Assembly (NCBI RefSeq): GCF_014873945.1
Contig: NZ_JADBEC010000002.1
Location: 124,001 to 188,000 of the forward strand
DNA length: 64,000 nucleotides
From: Rhizobium viscosum
Lineage (GTDB): Bacteria; Pseudomonadota; Alphaproteobacteria; Rhizobiales; Rhizobiaceae
Reading direction: 5' to 3'
This document shows, piece after piece, positions 1-8,917 of this stretch (its first letter is position 1; each line of letters opens with the position of its first letter). Below the pieces are notes generated by a model. That model did no database searches. It worked only from the letters and a program-made list of their open reading frames with translations, and was not told where the DNA came from. The position numbers and the translations under genes are program-made.

Positions 1-292
1 CATACTCCAGCAGGTAGCCCAGCGCACCGCTTGCATCAAGCGGAAGAGGGTGCCGGTAAACGTGGATGCCTTCGATGCATTCGTAGCGTTCCGTGAAGCC
101 TTTTCCTGTCGGGCAGATGACGCAAACCTGTGCACCGGCGGCCGTCAAAGTTCGGGCCTCCTGCCAGACGCGACGGTCGAAGGGAACTGGCAAGTTCTCC
201 ACGATGATCAGCACTTTTCGGCCTTTCAGGGGCAAAGCGCTGACGTCTGCTGCGTCATCAAGGGCTGTATCGAATGTTTCTTGAATTGCCAT
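1..292 (-). CDS. Glycosyltransferase, N-terminal part (cut by window edge)
   Basis: Only the first 97 residues are visible; the gene continues beyond base 1. After about 22 polar residues comes KGRKVLIIVENLPVPFDRR, the first beta strand and loop of a GT-B fold, as found in family 4-like exopolysaccharide glycosyltransferases. A second strand follows in AGAQVCVICPTGKG. It would act in the cytoplasm, adding a sugar to a lipid-linked repeat unit. It lies 71 bp downstream of the AlgD-like gene on the same strand, so co-transcription is likely, although a small hairpin sits between them. The ATG at 292 is the first start giving the full N-terminal strand. Donor and acceptor sugars cannot be inferred. 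Confidence 0.8.
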   Translation of the reverse strand, partial: MAIQETFDTALDDAADVSALPLKGRKVLIIVENLPVPFDRRVWQEARTLTAAGAQVCVICPTGKGFTERYECIEGIHVYRHPLPLDASGALGYLLEY

Positions 293-323
293 CGATTGCC
301 TACTCTTGGTATTTCTCAAAGAG

Positions 324-343
324 TCGGCCTCCGAAGAGGCCGA
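324..343 (-). other. Intergenic hairpin between AlgD-like gene and glycosyltransferase
   Basis: A perfect 8-bp stem, TCGGCCTC / GAGGCCGA, closes a CGAA tetraloop. On the minus strand, the sense of both flanking genes, no T-run follows, so it is a weak terminator at best. It could attenuate the operon or protect the upstream mRNA. Confidence 0.45.
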
Positions 344-363
344 TGAGGTTTTCTGTTTTTTCT

Positions 364-1629
364 CTAGTGCAAGGTATTTGTGTCAACCGTCCTTGCGGCT
401 TTCACGTCTATCTTTGCCAAACTGCCGTTTGTATCGATCACCAGGTCGTATTCGGTGCCCTCTGCGTCCTCCTTCGAAACCATGATCTCGGAGATGGACG
501 GAAGATGGGAGAAAGCATAGCCCATATTTTGACCTAGCAATTGCGTCGGTTTGACGGCTGGATCGTAAATGCTGAGCTTGTAGCCGGCTGTGATCAACTT
601 ATGCGCAAGGTTAAGCTGAGGACTTTCGCGCAGGTCGTCGCTTTCCGCCTTGAAGGCCAGTCCAAGCATGAGGATGTTTGCCTTCGGAGCAATATCGCGC
701 GTAACATAGTCGAAGATAAAGCGCTTATGCGCTTCGTTCGAACGCAGCAGTGAATCGACCAGGTGATTGAACGCGCCTACTTCCTCGGAGATATGCGCCA
801 AGGCTCTGACGTCCTTGGGAAGGCAGGAGCCGCCAAACGGGCCGCCAGGACGCATGTAGTAAGGCGAGATGTTCAGCTTTGTATCCGAGACGAATATCTT
901 GTGTACTGTCTGCGGGTCGATGTCGAGTTGAACGCAAACGCGCCCGATTTCGTTTGCAAACGCAACCTTGACGGCGTGCCAGGTGTTGTCGACGAATTTG
1001 GTAAATTCGGCTTCGCGATAGCCGGTGACGAACATCGGCGCATCGATGTTCTTATAGAGTTCGGTCATGCGGTCCGACGGCTGGCCATTTTGGGTGCCGA
1101 CAACGATCTTCGGCGGATTGAAGTAATCCTTGATCGCAACGGATTCACGCAGGAATTCCGGATTGTAGACAATTTCTACCGCCCTGGCGAAGTCCTTGCC
1201 GAGATGGGCCCTGAAGATCGGCGCGATCAGCCCGTCAATGGATCCCGGCCGGATCGTGCTGCGGAAAACGACCGTTAGCGGCTTTTCGCGGGAGGGATCT
1301 ACGCCAAGAGCGATCTGGCGCGAGACCTCTGCGATGAACGTCATATTGTGCGAGCCGTCTGCTGCGCTCGGCGTGCCAACGCAAACAATCGCCAGGTCGC
1401 ATTCCGAGAGCAATTTGCCCACCTGCGAAACAACAGTCAGGCGATTATCGGCCAGACCCATCGCCAAGAGGTCGTCAAGCCCTGGCTCATAAATTGGAGA
1501 ATGGCCTGAAAGGATGAGTTTTACCTTGTCTTCGTGAGGTTCCACGCCGACGATTGAATGACCTTCTTTGAGCAGGCATCCGGCACCTGTGAGGCCGACA
1601 TAGCCAAGGCCAAAGATTGCAATTTTCAT
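364..1629 (-). CDS. UDP-glucose/GDP-mannose dehydrogenase family protein, AlgD-like
   Basis: NAD-dependent dehydrogenase of about 421 residues that oxidises C6 of a nucleotide sugar. The N-terminal Rossmann motif is FGLGYVGLTGAG. The catalytic cysteine lies in GGPFGGSCLPKDVRAL near residue 260, a form resembling GDP-mannose 6-dehydrogenase AlgD more than the UGD form GYGGSCFPKD seen in the paralogue at 7582-8898. GDP-mannuronate is therefore the likely product, fed by the manC/manB genes of this window; this is an inference, not shown. The start is ATG 1629, preceded by AGGAGC at suitable spacing; a GTG six bases upstream is the alternative. The gene leads the operon containing the glycosyltransferase at 1-292. 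Confidence 0.85.
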   Translation of the reverse strand: MKIAIFGLGYVGLTGAGCLLKEGHSIVGVEPHEDKVKLILSGHSPIYEPGLDDLLAMGLADNRLTVVSQVGKLLSECDLAIVCVGTPSAADGSHNMTFIAEVSRQIALGVDPSREKPLTVVFRSTIRPGSIDGLIAPIFRAHLGKDFARAVEIVYNPEFLRESVAIKDYFNPPKIVVGTQNGQPSDRMTELYKNIDAPMFVTGYREAEFTKFVDNTWHAVKVAFANEIGRVCVQLDIDPQTVHKIFVSDTKLNISPYYMRPGGPFGGSCLPKDVRALAHISEEVGAFNHLVDSLLRSNEAHKRFIFDYVTRDIAPKANILMLGLAFKAESDDLRESPQLNLAHKLITAGYKLSIYDPAVKPTQLLGQNMGYAFSHLPSISEIMVSKEDAEGTEYDLVIDTNGSLAKIDVKAARTVDTNTLH

Positions 1630-2133
1630 TCGCACGCTCCTGCTGTTTGTGACTTTGCGGCGATAGTCAAAAATTTACATCGATTACGCAACCGCAAAAA
1701 AATGAACGTTCCGTCGATGACCAATTTCGATCATGTTTGTATAGGGCATATGACATTTTCGAAATACCCCACCAAGGGATTTTTTTAAGGAAGCGCTGGG
1801 ATTGGGGCCACTCGTCCGCAAAAAACCCTTTATATTCAGAGGCTTAATGTACGCTTTTGCGTTGAGTTGAATTAATTTTTACACGTTTGCCGTATCGATT
1901 CGAGATGGTTCCGAGCGCGCCGAATTCTCCAGGATGGGAAGTGTGCGGTGCAGCAAATGGACGGCTGGCTGCCTGCAAAACTACCCGCAATAGTTCCGAA
2001 GGAGGCAAGCATCGGGAGGATGCACCCAAAAAAGGCTGCACAAGGGTAGTCGTGTTTTGAACTCAACTTTCAGGGTGGGTGCGTGCAGACGTCAAAGCAG
2101 CCTTCTGCCTATTTTAAACCTTTAAAAGTCGGG

Positions 2134-2151
2134 GGAATCGGAGCCGATTCC
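2134..2151. repeat. Inverted repeat (18 nt, 2-nt centre)
   Basis: GGAATCGG-AG-CCGATTCC is a perfect inverted repeat in non-coding DNA. It has no adjacent T-run, so it is not an obvious terminator. It could be a protein-binding site or an RNA stem. Confidence 0.45.
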
Positions 2152-2452
2152 GGTGATGACCACCTGGGCTGGCCGATGGCTTCTGGCGCGGAAAAATGAA
2201 CGCCTTCCTTCTGATGTTATGGTCAGCAGCGTCCCGAGATCTGTCGCCCGGTCTTTTCTCAATCGCTTGCTGCTGCAACGGCAGAGTCCTCCGCTTGCGG
2301 TCAATTCCTTGGGTATGGTGCCTATTTCCCTAAGCCGCGGCTAGTCGATGGGCGCCTAATATTAGGGATTCCTTCAATTAAAGCCGTGCCGGCTCAATGG
2401 GAGCATTGGGAAATACAAGGTGAATCGTAAGACCTCGCATGTGCGACACTAT

Positions 2453-2469
2453 CATGAAAGTATTTCATG
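2453..2469. promoter_or_regulatory. Candidate operator upstream of the RTX gene
   Basis: CATGAAA-GTA-TTTCATG is a perfect 7-bp inverted repeat with a 3-base spacer, about 195 bp upstream of the RTX start. Size and symmetry fit a dimeric regulator site. The regulator is unknown. Confidence 0.4.
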
Positions 2470-2664
2470 GGCTCTAAGGCCTTTAAATGCAGTGTTTTTG
2501 CATGCAATTTTAACGGGAGAACATGAGTTAAGTATATTTTTGCAATAGGCATTTTTGCTCGCCGTCAGGGTTTACAATATATTAAATATCCAATACTCAA
2601 GTCGGCGAAAGCGAGTAGCGCTTCAATATAAATGTGTTGATTTTGTTTCAAAGGGAGAATTGAA

Positions 2665-3519
2665 ATGGCATACGTTCTGGGTACCAGTTCAGACGACACT
2701 CTCAAAGGTTCTGCTTTAGCCGATGAGATCCGTGGACGTGACGGTGCGGACGTTATCTATTCTGGCAACGGTGGTGATAAGATACTCGGGGGCGACGGCA
2801 ACGATTCTATCACCAGCGGCAACGGTTCAGACCACATTTACGGTGGTGCCGGCGACGATGCTATCAATTCCGGACAGGGCGACGACGTTATCTACGGCGG
2901 CGACGGCAATGATGTCGTTGTCTCCGGCGAGGGTAACGACGTCGTTTTCGGCGGTACTGGTGCCGACAAGCTTTATGGCGGCGCTGGCAATGATTATCTG
3001 AGCGGCGGCGACGACAATGACACCGTCCGTGGCGGCATCGGCGATGACCGTATCAACGGTGACGCGGGCAACGACCGTGTCTATGGCGATGAAGGCAACG
3101 ACATCGTCCACGGCGGCGACGGCAACGACTACGTCTACGGCGGCGTCGGTAACGATAAGGTCCTTGGCGACGCCGGCAATGATTTCGTCTACGGCGGCGA
3201 TGGCGATGACAGCGTCTATGGTGGCGCTGGCGACGACTTCCTTTTTGGCGGCGCAGGTAACAATTATCTCGTTGGCGGCTCGGGCAACGACACCTTCGTT
3301 TTCGAAAATGGCTCGGATCGAATCGCAGACTTCACCGTTGGTGAGGACAAGCTGAAGTTCGGTGCCTTCGGCGTCAGCCAGTATAACTATGCCTTCATCC
3401 ACGATCATATGGATCAGGTCGGTGCAAACACGGTCATCACCCTTGATCCCGATCACGTGATAACGCTCGAAAACGTTAACATGGCGGATCTTCACGCCTC
3501 CGACTTCCTGTTCGCATAA
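2665..3519 (+). CDS. RTX-repeat (haemolysin-type calcium-binding) protein
   Basis: Of 284 residues, about the first 210 consist of roughly twenty nonapeptide repeats of the GGxGxDxUx type (GGDGNDSI, GGAGDDAI, GGAGNDYL and so on), which form a calcium-bound parallel beta roll. There is no N-terminal signal peptide. The C-terminal 75 residues start GSDRIADFTVGEDKLKF and end in an aliphatic tail (SDFLFA), the usual uncleaved signal for type I secretion. The protein is therefore probably exported to the surface or medium and binds calcium. No catalytic or adhesin domain is present and no type I transporter lies nearby. The ribosome site is AAAGGGAGA. Among polysaccharide genes, a role in matrix or biofilm is plausible but inferred. 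Confidence 0.85.
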   Translation: MAYVLGTSSDDTLKGSALADEIRGRDGADVIYSGNGGDKILGGDGNDSITSGNGSDHIYGGAGDDAINSGQGDDVIYGGDGNDVVVSGEGNDVVFGGTGADKLYGGAGNDYLSGGDDNDTVRGGIGDDRINGDAGNDRVYGDEGNDIVHGGDGNDYVYGGVGNDKVLGDAGNDFVYGGDGDDSVYGGAGDDFLFGGAGNNYLVGGSGNDTFVFENGSDRIADFTVGEDKLKFGAFGVSQYNYAFIHDHMDQVGANTVITLDPDHVITLENVNMADLHASDFLFA

Positions 3520-3610
3520 TCACTGATCGGCACCCTTGTGCCGGTTTGTATGGTTTATGCTCCAACGTCTTCCTCAAGTCTGACGTTTTTCTGGAAGCAG
3601 CATTTGCAAT

Positions 3611-3640
3611 AAGGGCATATCCCGAGATATGCCCTTTTTT
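3611..3640 (+). terminator. Rho-independent terminator of the RTX gene
   Basis: An 11-bp perfect stem (AAGGGCATATC / GATATGCCCTT) with loop CCGA is followed by a T-run. It lies 92 bp after the RTX stop codon. A textbook intrinsic terminator. Confidence 0.9.
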
Positions 3641-3861
3641 ATTGTCATGAGATGTTTGTTGCCAGTCTATGGTGGCTTCGCGAACCGGGATTGCCTCAGC
3701 AGGTGCCGCGGCATACATCTGACAGGAGCTGCAGCGCGCGAAGCGTCTTCAGCCATCACGCTGACATATATTTCTTCGATATTGCGCCAGCGTTCGGATG
3801 CGACGTGCCCTGTTTCGAACTCTTGACGGCATGGAACAAACCATGGAGGATCGCGGGACGT

Positions 3862-3966
3862 GCTAGGGCAACTTCAGCAAAAGTGCGCAGCGGTTTTGCG
3901 TCCGGAATTGCATGAAAAACAAGAGATGGAGCATTTCCGCGGCTCGGAGAAAAACGGAAATGCTCC
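3862..3966. repeat. RIME-type Rhizobium intergenic mosaic element
   Basis: About 105 bp with two imperfect palindromes. The first runs from GGCAACTTCAGC to CCGGAATTGC and contains GTGCGCAGCGGTTTTGCG. The second is GGAGCATTTCCG (3928-3939) paired with CGGAAATGCTCC (3955-3966). Length, two-palindrome layout and core words match the RIME family described from rhizobial intergenic regions, as I recall it. Role unknown; usually in transcribed spacers. Confidence 0.75.
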
Positions 3967-4178
3967 GGCGTCAAGCATGACGATCCATCAAATGTTTCGA
4001 CCTTGCTGCAGCAATTCAAGGCGTCATCACTCGACATTTGGCGGACAGGAAAACGGGGTCTTCCGGCAGCTGGATCCGGTCGTTGAATGCCAGGTCTGAG
4101 ACTGATTTTTCAGATTCAATAGGAAGGTGCGCGTGATTTTCGCGGAGATTGGACTCGCGGTTAAAGTGGAAGCGGTGA

Positions 4179-5378
4179 ATGGCATTTAGAGCAATTTATA
4201 TAGCGTCGTTGGTATTGTTGGTCTTCAATATCGGTGGAGCGCTGCACTTCTCAGGTAGCAATGCGGTCGAAAAGACTGCTTTTTTGCTGGCCGCTTTGGC
4301 GATTCTTTTGCGAAAAGGAGCGGATAAGAGCATCCTATTCCTTCTTTTCGGACAGATATTTCTTGTTTTTGTTCTTGCCGTCGCAACTCCCTATAAGGGT
4401 TTCAGCTGGTCGATCTTTTTTGCCTCTCTCAATCAGATCATAATTTTGTTTGCACTATTGGCAGGCAAAACGGGATTTAAGGATCAACAAGCGATTTGGA
4501 AGGCGACCGCATATCTACCCCTCTTATGCGCGGTCTTGGGATTTGCCTATCATTTTACGGGCATGAAGCCGATGACCGCGATCGAGTTCGCGACAGGTCT
4601 CTCCCGGTATTTGGGCTCCTTGTCTGCGGCCGCCTTCACGTCGGCGTTGGGTATGTGCGGCGTATTTGCGGCGGTGCAGCTCATTCTCTCGGGCCGGAAA
4701 GCTTACGCGATACTGGTTGTCGTCAATCTGCTGGTTCTGCTTGCGGCTGGCGGCAGAGCGACCTTGGCTGTCTGCGTCGTGGTGACAGGGGCTTCAGTTC
4801 TCATCCAGCGAGGAATCACCATTACGACCAAATTGTCGTTAGTCGTTTTAGGCTCGGTAGGCGGGCTCGCTATATTGGCTATTTTCTGGAAGAGTTTCGC
4901 GACCCGACTTACCCAAAGTGGCGATAACGGTCGATTTATCATGTGGGACTACCTGCGAACCGTCATTGCCGAATTTCCGTATACGGGTATTGGCTTCGGA
5001 CATCAGTTTTTCATAACGCCACACGAAGTTGAGATCCTCACCGGTTCTGCCGCTGCTCATAATGATTACATTCGACTGTCTGTCGAACTCGGCACTCCTG
5101 GCATGATCATCTTTTATGTGCTGCTTACTGCCGCAGTGCTCAAGGCAAGTTTCCGAGGCCGGCGACCGAATGTCGTTGCCATCTTGGCGTATGCAGGGTT
5201 CCTGTTTTTGTCCAACTCCGACAATGCTCTGTCATCACCGCTGGAATTTCCTCTGATATTCTTGGCGTTGCTTTCGAGGCATGAAAAACCCTATCCGCGA
5301 AAGCTTATCCAAACTCGAAGTTTGCCGCAAATGCGAAGAGGCAGTCGTCCAACTGCGACGGTTTCGCAAGGGGGATGA
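4179..5378 (+). CDS. O-antigen polymerase/ligase-like membrane protein (Wzy_C family)
   Basis: 399 residues with about ten hydrophobic segments spread over the length and a long periplasmic loop near residues 240-300. That loop carries the family signature GSAAAHNDYIRLSVELG, with the conserved H-N and E-G positions of O-antigen ligase/polymerase proteins. Such proteins join lipid-linked repeat units in the periplasm. The C-terminal 30 residues are basic and cytoplasmic-looking. The ATG at 4179 is preceded by GGAAG. A second paralogue lies at 21485-22942, so one may polymerise and the other may ligate or serve another polymer. Sequence cannot separate polymerase from ligase. Confidence 0.8.
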   Translation: MAFRAIYIASLVLLVFNIGGALHFSGSNAVEKTAFLLAALAILLRKGADKSILFLLFGQIFLVFVLAVATPYKGFSWSIFFASLNQIIILFALLAGKTGFKDQQAIWKATAYLPLLCAVLGFAYHFTGMKPMTAIEFATGLSRYLGSLSAAAFTSALGMCGVFAAVQLILSGRKAYAILVVVNLLVLLAAGGRATLAVCVVVTGASVLIQRGITITTKLSLVVLGSVGGLAILAIFWKSFATRLTQSGDNGRFIMWDYLRTVIAEFPYTGIGFGHQFFITPHEVEILTGSAAAHNDYIRLSVELGTPGMIIFYVLLTAAVLKASFRGRRPNVVAILAYAGFLFLSNSDNALSSPLEFPLIFLALLSRHEKPYPRKLIQTRSLPQMRRGSRPTATVSQGG

Positions 5379-5836
5379 TCAAAGGAAATCTGGCAATCTG
5401 CGGTCTGCTAGAGGCTGTTTTGCGGTGGCTTGAAAGAGGTGGCTGAGACCGACTGCGTGCTTCAGCCTGGAGCGTTAGGAGACGACGGGGTTCGACCCGC
5501 GGCGGCACTCTTATATGGAAATGCTCTCATCCGGTCGATGACATTTTACTTGGCGAGCAGCATGTGACCATTGAAGCGGCCACACGGAACGCAGTGCGGT
5601 TTGTTCATCCTCCCGATGTTCAAAGTTGGTTCAACGGCGAGAAATATCTGTCCTAGGCGTGAATGCAAACATCATCCTTCAGCACGGTGATTCGCGCCCC
5701 GCATACTTGCACTTTCCTGGTAGCAGAGATTTTTTCGCCGGTCGTTTCAGAGAGATCCCGATCCTCGGTCATAGAAATGTCGAGCTTGCGGTGATCTCTC
5801 GTGCGTCGATCAGTTAAGAGTAAAAGGTGTTTTGCT
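5379..5836. other. Intergenic region without recognisable gene
   Basis: 458 bp between two plus-strand genes. An open frame without its own start ends at the TAG near 5653 and contains VRFVHPPDVQSWFNGE. It matches no family I know and lacks a ribosome site. No clear terminator or repeat seen. Confidence 0.4.
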
Positions 5837-7327
5837 GTGAATTTGCGATCATATCTTACGTCAATCACTCGCCGTCGCTTTTTGACTGGAACATTGGCCG
5901 CAACCGGCGCCTGTCTCGTCGGAAACTCTTATGCACTACCCTCGTCCTCATCTCGTGCGCTACCGTCTCTGCCGCTCAAGACCGGCGCGAAGGTCATGGC
6001 AATAGGACATAGCTTCGTCGCCAACAGCGGCTATACCGTAATCTATCCCGGAAGCCCGACGCCGCGCATCGATACTGTCACCGCAAACTGGCTCGGAACC
6101 ATCGGGCCGCTTCGCAACATAGATAACCGTTTCGACCTCGATTGCTGGTACGATCCTAAAGTTCCGACTGCGGCCGCCCCGACTGCAAGGCTCGCTGGGG
6201 CGATATCGGGGCGTGGCGGGGAGCACATGCCGCAGACTTTGGCGCGATTGCCGTGGTGCCTCGAGCGGAAGCCGGATATCGTTCTCCTGGATATTGCGAC
6301 CAATGATATCGCAAGCGATAACCTCACCCTGGAAGAGGCAATCGAACGTTACGAGGCCTTGTTGAAGCCTCTCCGGGACGCAGGGGTATGGGTTATCTGC
6401 CTGTTGCCCGTCGATAGAATAGGCAAGACAAAAGGGACTTGGACGGCAGACGACGCTCGGCACGTGCTTAACAGCGGCCTTGCCGAATATCTGGTTTCGA
6501 TTGGCAGCCGTGAAGGTATCAGGGTTGTGGATGATCGTGACGTGCTCGCGAAGGCAATTCAGCAAGGTGTCGCCATTACGGAAGACGGCGTTCACCTGAA
6601 TACCGACGGGCAATGGCTGCGCTACTCCGTGCTCCTGCCAATATTGCGCGATATGGTGACGGAAGGCGACTTTTATAGCAGGGATGTGAAGTTGGCCAAC
6701 CTGTCGCCACTTGGTGGTTTTTCGGGAGGTGCTGGAAAACGGTCAGGCGTGACTGGCGTCGTTGCAGATGGCCTTGTGGCAAGACGCGGCAGCGGTCAGA
6801 ATGACGCGATCATCGGATCAAAGGAGCCTCTAGCTGACGGTATCGAGAGGCAGGTATTCACGATCAACCCGGCAGATAACGCCAACGACTCTCGCGTGTG
6901 TACTTTGACGCTGTCTTGGGCCGATATGGATCTTGAGAAACTTGGTCTCCATGAGGGGGATTGGGTCGAGGCGGGATTCGATTATGAATTATCGTCGAGC
7001 AATAGCTGGCTCGGGCTGGAGTTTAGCCTTGAGGCCAATAGCCGCCCGGCCATATGCCGTTATTCGGTCGTTGGCGGTATGGTCGTGCGTCTCAACACCA
7101 CGCAAGATGGCCCGCGATTGACGGCGCCATTGTCCGGGCGGGCAACGATACCGCGGTTTAAATTGCTTGGAACTGACGACGTCGCAGCGCCGGCGGATTA
7201 TTTCCGAAGCTCGCTGCGGCCGATCCGCCTTCACTGGAACAAGAACGCGACAGAGACGCTTGTCGCGAAATTCTCTCCAATCATCATCCGCAAAAGTACC
7301 GATCCCCGTCCGGCTTGGAATCTGTGA
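5837..7327 (+). CDS. Tat-exported SGNH/GDSL-type hydrolase
   Basis: About 496 residues. The N-terminus has a twin-arginine signal (TRRRFLTGTLAATGACL), so it should be exported folded to the periplasm. Residues around 50 give block I, MAIGHSFVANSG, with the nucleophile Ser. LLDIATNDI is block III with its Asn. TEDGVHLNTDG is block V with catalytic Asp and His. The C-terminal ~230 residues look beta-rich and may be a carbohydrate-binding module. The family comprises esterases and acetylhydrolases; removing acyl groups from a polysaccharide is a fair guess given the neighbours. The start is GTG 5837 after AAAAGG. A GTG at 5801 in the same frame would add 12 residues but lacks a good ribosome site. 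Confidence 0.8.
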   Translation: MNLRSYLTSITRRRFLTGTLAATGACLVGNSYALPSSSSRALPSLPLKTGAKVMAIGHSFVANSGYTVIYPGSPTPRIDTVTANWLGTIGPLRNIDNRFDLDCWYDPKVPTAAAPTARLAGAISGRGGEHMPQTLARLPWCLERKPDIVLLDIATNDIASDNLTLEEAIERYEALLKPLRDAGVWVICLLPVDRIGKTKGTWTADDARHVLNSGLAEYLVSIGSREGIRVVDDRDVLAKAIQQGVAITEDGVHLNTDGQWLRYSVLLPILRDMVTEGDFYSRDVKLANLSPLGGFSGGAGKRSGVTGVVADGLVARRGSGQNDAIIGSKEPLADGIERQVFTINPADNANDSRVCTLTLSWADMDLEKLGLHEGDWVEAGFDYELSSSNSWLGLEFSLEANSRPAICRYSVVGGMVVRLNTTQDGPRLTAPLSGRATIPRFKLLGTDDVAAPADYFRSSLRPIRLHWNKNATETLVAKFSPIIIRKSTDPRPAWNL

Positions 7328-7581
7328 AACGCGTCAGCCGTTCGCAAAAGAACGCTGTGGGATTGGCAGGTCGAAGAGCGGCCAACCCCATGTAACTTAC
7401 CGGCCTCAGCAGAGCGGCGGATTTTCAAGATTGTAGATACTAGCTTGAACAGCCGTATTCATCACCCTTGCAGCCTGGCAAAGGGGAGGGCGTATCATGC
7501 ATCTTCTGCAGATTGCGATATAGCGTGACAGGCTCATTTTACGCCTGCCAGCTCGCCTTCCAGTGGTGAACTGGAGCCGCC

Positions 7582-8898
7582 TTAAACTTTTTCGGGTTTC
7601 CTGCCGACAGCAAAATAGCCGAAGCCATACTTGGTCACTTCGTTGACCGGATAAATGTTTCGGAGGTCCACGATAACTGGCTTTTTCATGATGGTCTTGA
7701 GGCGCTTGAGGTCGAGCGCGCGGAATTCGTCCCATTCGGTGACGATGACGATTGCATCGGCACCCGCGGCGATCTCGTATGGATCGTTGCCATAGATGAC
7801 CGGGCCGAGCATATCCTTTGCCGCATCCATGCCCTCCGGGTCGTAGGCATGCACCGTTGCGCCACCATCGAGCAGAGCCTGGATGATCGTGAGCGACGGC
7901 GCATCGCGCATGTCGTCAGTGTTCGGCTTGAAGGTAAGGCCGAGGACAGCAATCTTCTTGCCGCGCACGTCGCCATCGCAGGCGGCGATGACCTTGCGGC
8001 CCATCGCGCGCTTGCGATTGTCGTTGATCGCAACGGTCGTCTCGATCAGGCGTACCGGGCTGTCAAAATCCTGCGCGGTCTTGACGAGAGCGAGCGTATC
8101 CTTGGGGAAGCATGAGCCGCCGTAGCCGGGTCCTGCATGCAGAAACTTGTCACCGATACGCTTGTCCATGCCGATGCCTTTGGCAACCTTCTGGACGTCG
8201 GCACCGATCTTCTCGGATAGGTCGGCAATCTCGTTGATGAAGGTGATCTTCATCGCCAGGAAAGCGTTGGCGGCGTATTTGATAAGTTCGGAGGTGCGGC
8301 GTTCGCAGAAATAAAGCGGCGCTTCATTGAGGTAAAGCGGGCGGTAAACCTCGCGCATAACCTCTACAGCACGCGTATCCTCGGTGCCGATCACGATACG
8401 ATCGGGGCGTTTAAAGTCGGTAATAGCCGCGCCCTCGCGCAGGAATTCAGGATTGGAGACGACGGAAATATCCTTTTCCGGAAATTCATCTCGAAAGATA
8501 CGTTCGATTTCGTCTCCGGTACCGACCGGCACGGTGGATTTAGTCACGACCACCGTGAAGCCCCTGACGGCGGCGGCGATTTCTCGCGCCGCTGCATAGA
8601 CATAGCTCAGGTCCGCATGGCCGTCTCCGCGGCGAGACGGCGTGCCGACGGCGATGAAAACCACGTCGGCTTCGCCAACAGAAGGGGCGAGGTTCTTCGA
8701 GAAATCGAGGCGACCGGCGCTGCGATTCTGCTGGATAATGGCTTCGAGGCCGGGCTCATAGATCGGCACTTCGCCTGCTTCGAGAGCGTTGATCTTCGCT
8801 TCGGATTTGTCGACGCAGGTAACGTGGTGGCCGAAATCTGCAAAGCAGGCGCCCGAGACGAGCCCAACATAACCCGAACCAATCATCACAATGCGCAT
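7582..8898 (-). CDS. ugd: UDP-glucose 6-dehydrogenase
   Basis: 438 residues. It makes UDP-glucuronate from UDP-glucose with two NAD+. The Rossmann motif IGSGYVGLVSGAC is at the N-terminus, the catalytic cysteine lies in GPGYGGSCFPKDTLAL near residue 260, and the C-terminal UDP-binding domain contains GLTFKPNTDDMRDAP. This is the gene called rkpK in several rhizobia. The true start is ATG 8898; an ORF seven codons longer exists but MRIVMIGSGYVG is the normal beginning. It lies downstream of manB-manC on the same strand, separated by a strong terminator, so it may have its own promoter as well. Confidence 0.95.
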   Translation of the reverse strand: MRIVMIGSGYVGLVSGACFADFGHHVTCVDKSEAKINALEAGEVPIYEPGLEAIIQQNRSAGRLDFSKNLAPSVGEADVVFIAVGTPSRRGDGHADLSYVYAAAREIAAAVRGFTVVVTKSTVPVGTGDEIERIFRDEFPEKDISVVSNPEFLREGAAITDFKRPDRIVIGTEDTRAVEVMREVYRPLYLNEAPLYFCERRTSELIKYAANAFLAMKITFINEIADLSEKIGADVQKVAKGIGMDKRIGDKFLHAGPGYGGSCFPKDTLALVKTAQDFDSPVRLIETTVAINDNRKRAMGRKVIAACDGDVRGKKIAVLGLTFKPNTDDMRDAPSLTIIQALLDGGATVHAYDPEGMDAAKDMLGPVIYGNDPYEIAAGADAIVIVTEWDEFRALDLKRLKTIMKKPVIVDLRNIYPVNEVTKYGFGYFAVGRKPEKV

Positions 8899-8917
8899 GG
8901 CGTAACCTTCATTCAAC

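Larger units (their letters stand above)
1630..2664. other. Long AT-rich divergent intergenic region
   Basis: About 1 kb separates the AlgD-like gene (minus) from the RTX gene (plus). I see no convincing gene: short ORFs here lack ribosome sites and recognisable motifs. It holds two clear inverted repeats, at 2134-2151 and 2453-2469, listed separately. The last 150 bases are very AT-rich and end in the ribosome site AAAGGGAGA before the RTX start, so promoters for both genes probably lie here. A small RNA or a decayed gene cannot be excluded. Confidence 0.5.
3520..4178. other. Intergenic region between RTX gene and polymerase-like gene
   Basis: It contains the terminator at 3611-3640 and the RIME-type repeat at 3862-3966. 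No convincing coding sequence is seen. The last 200 bases probably carry the promoter of the gene starting at 4179. Confidence 0.5.

Noticed and set aside
1844..2344. Several 60-65 residue ORFs on both strands
   Set aside because: No ribosome sites, no hydrophobic or family patterns, and they overlap one another; typical random frames.
2690..3290. Regular repeats suggesting a CRISPR or minisatellite
   Set aside because: Period and composition follow codons of the GGxGxDxUx nonapeptide. No conserved DNA repeat with unique spacers is present.
2827..3495. 222-residue minus-strand open frame of V/A/I-rich repeats
   Set aside because: It is the complement of the RTX repeats; repetition comes from the sense-strand nonapeptides.
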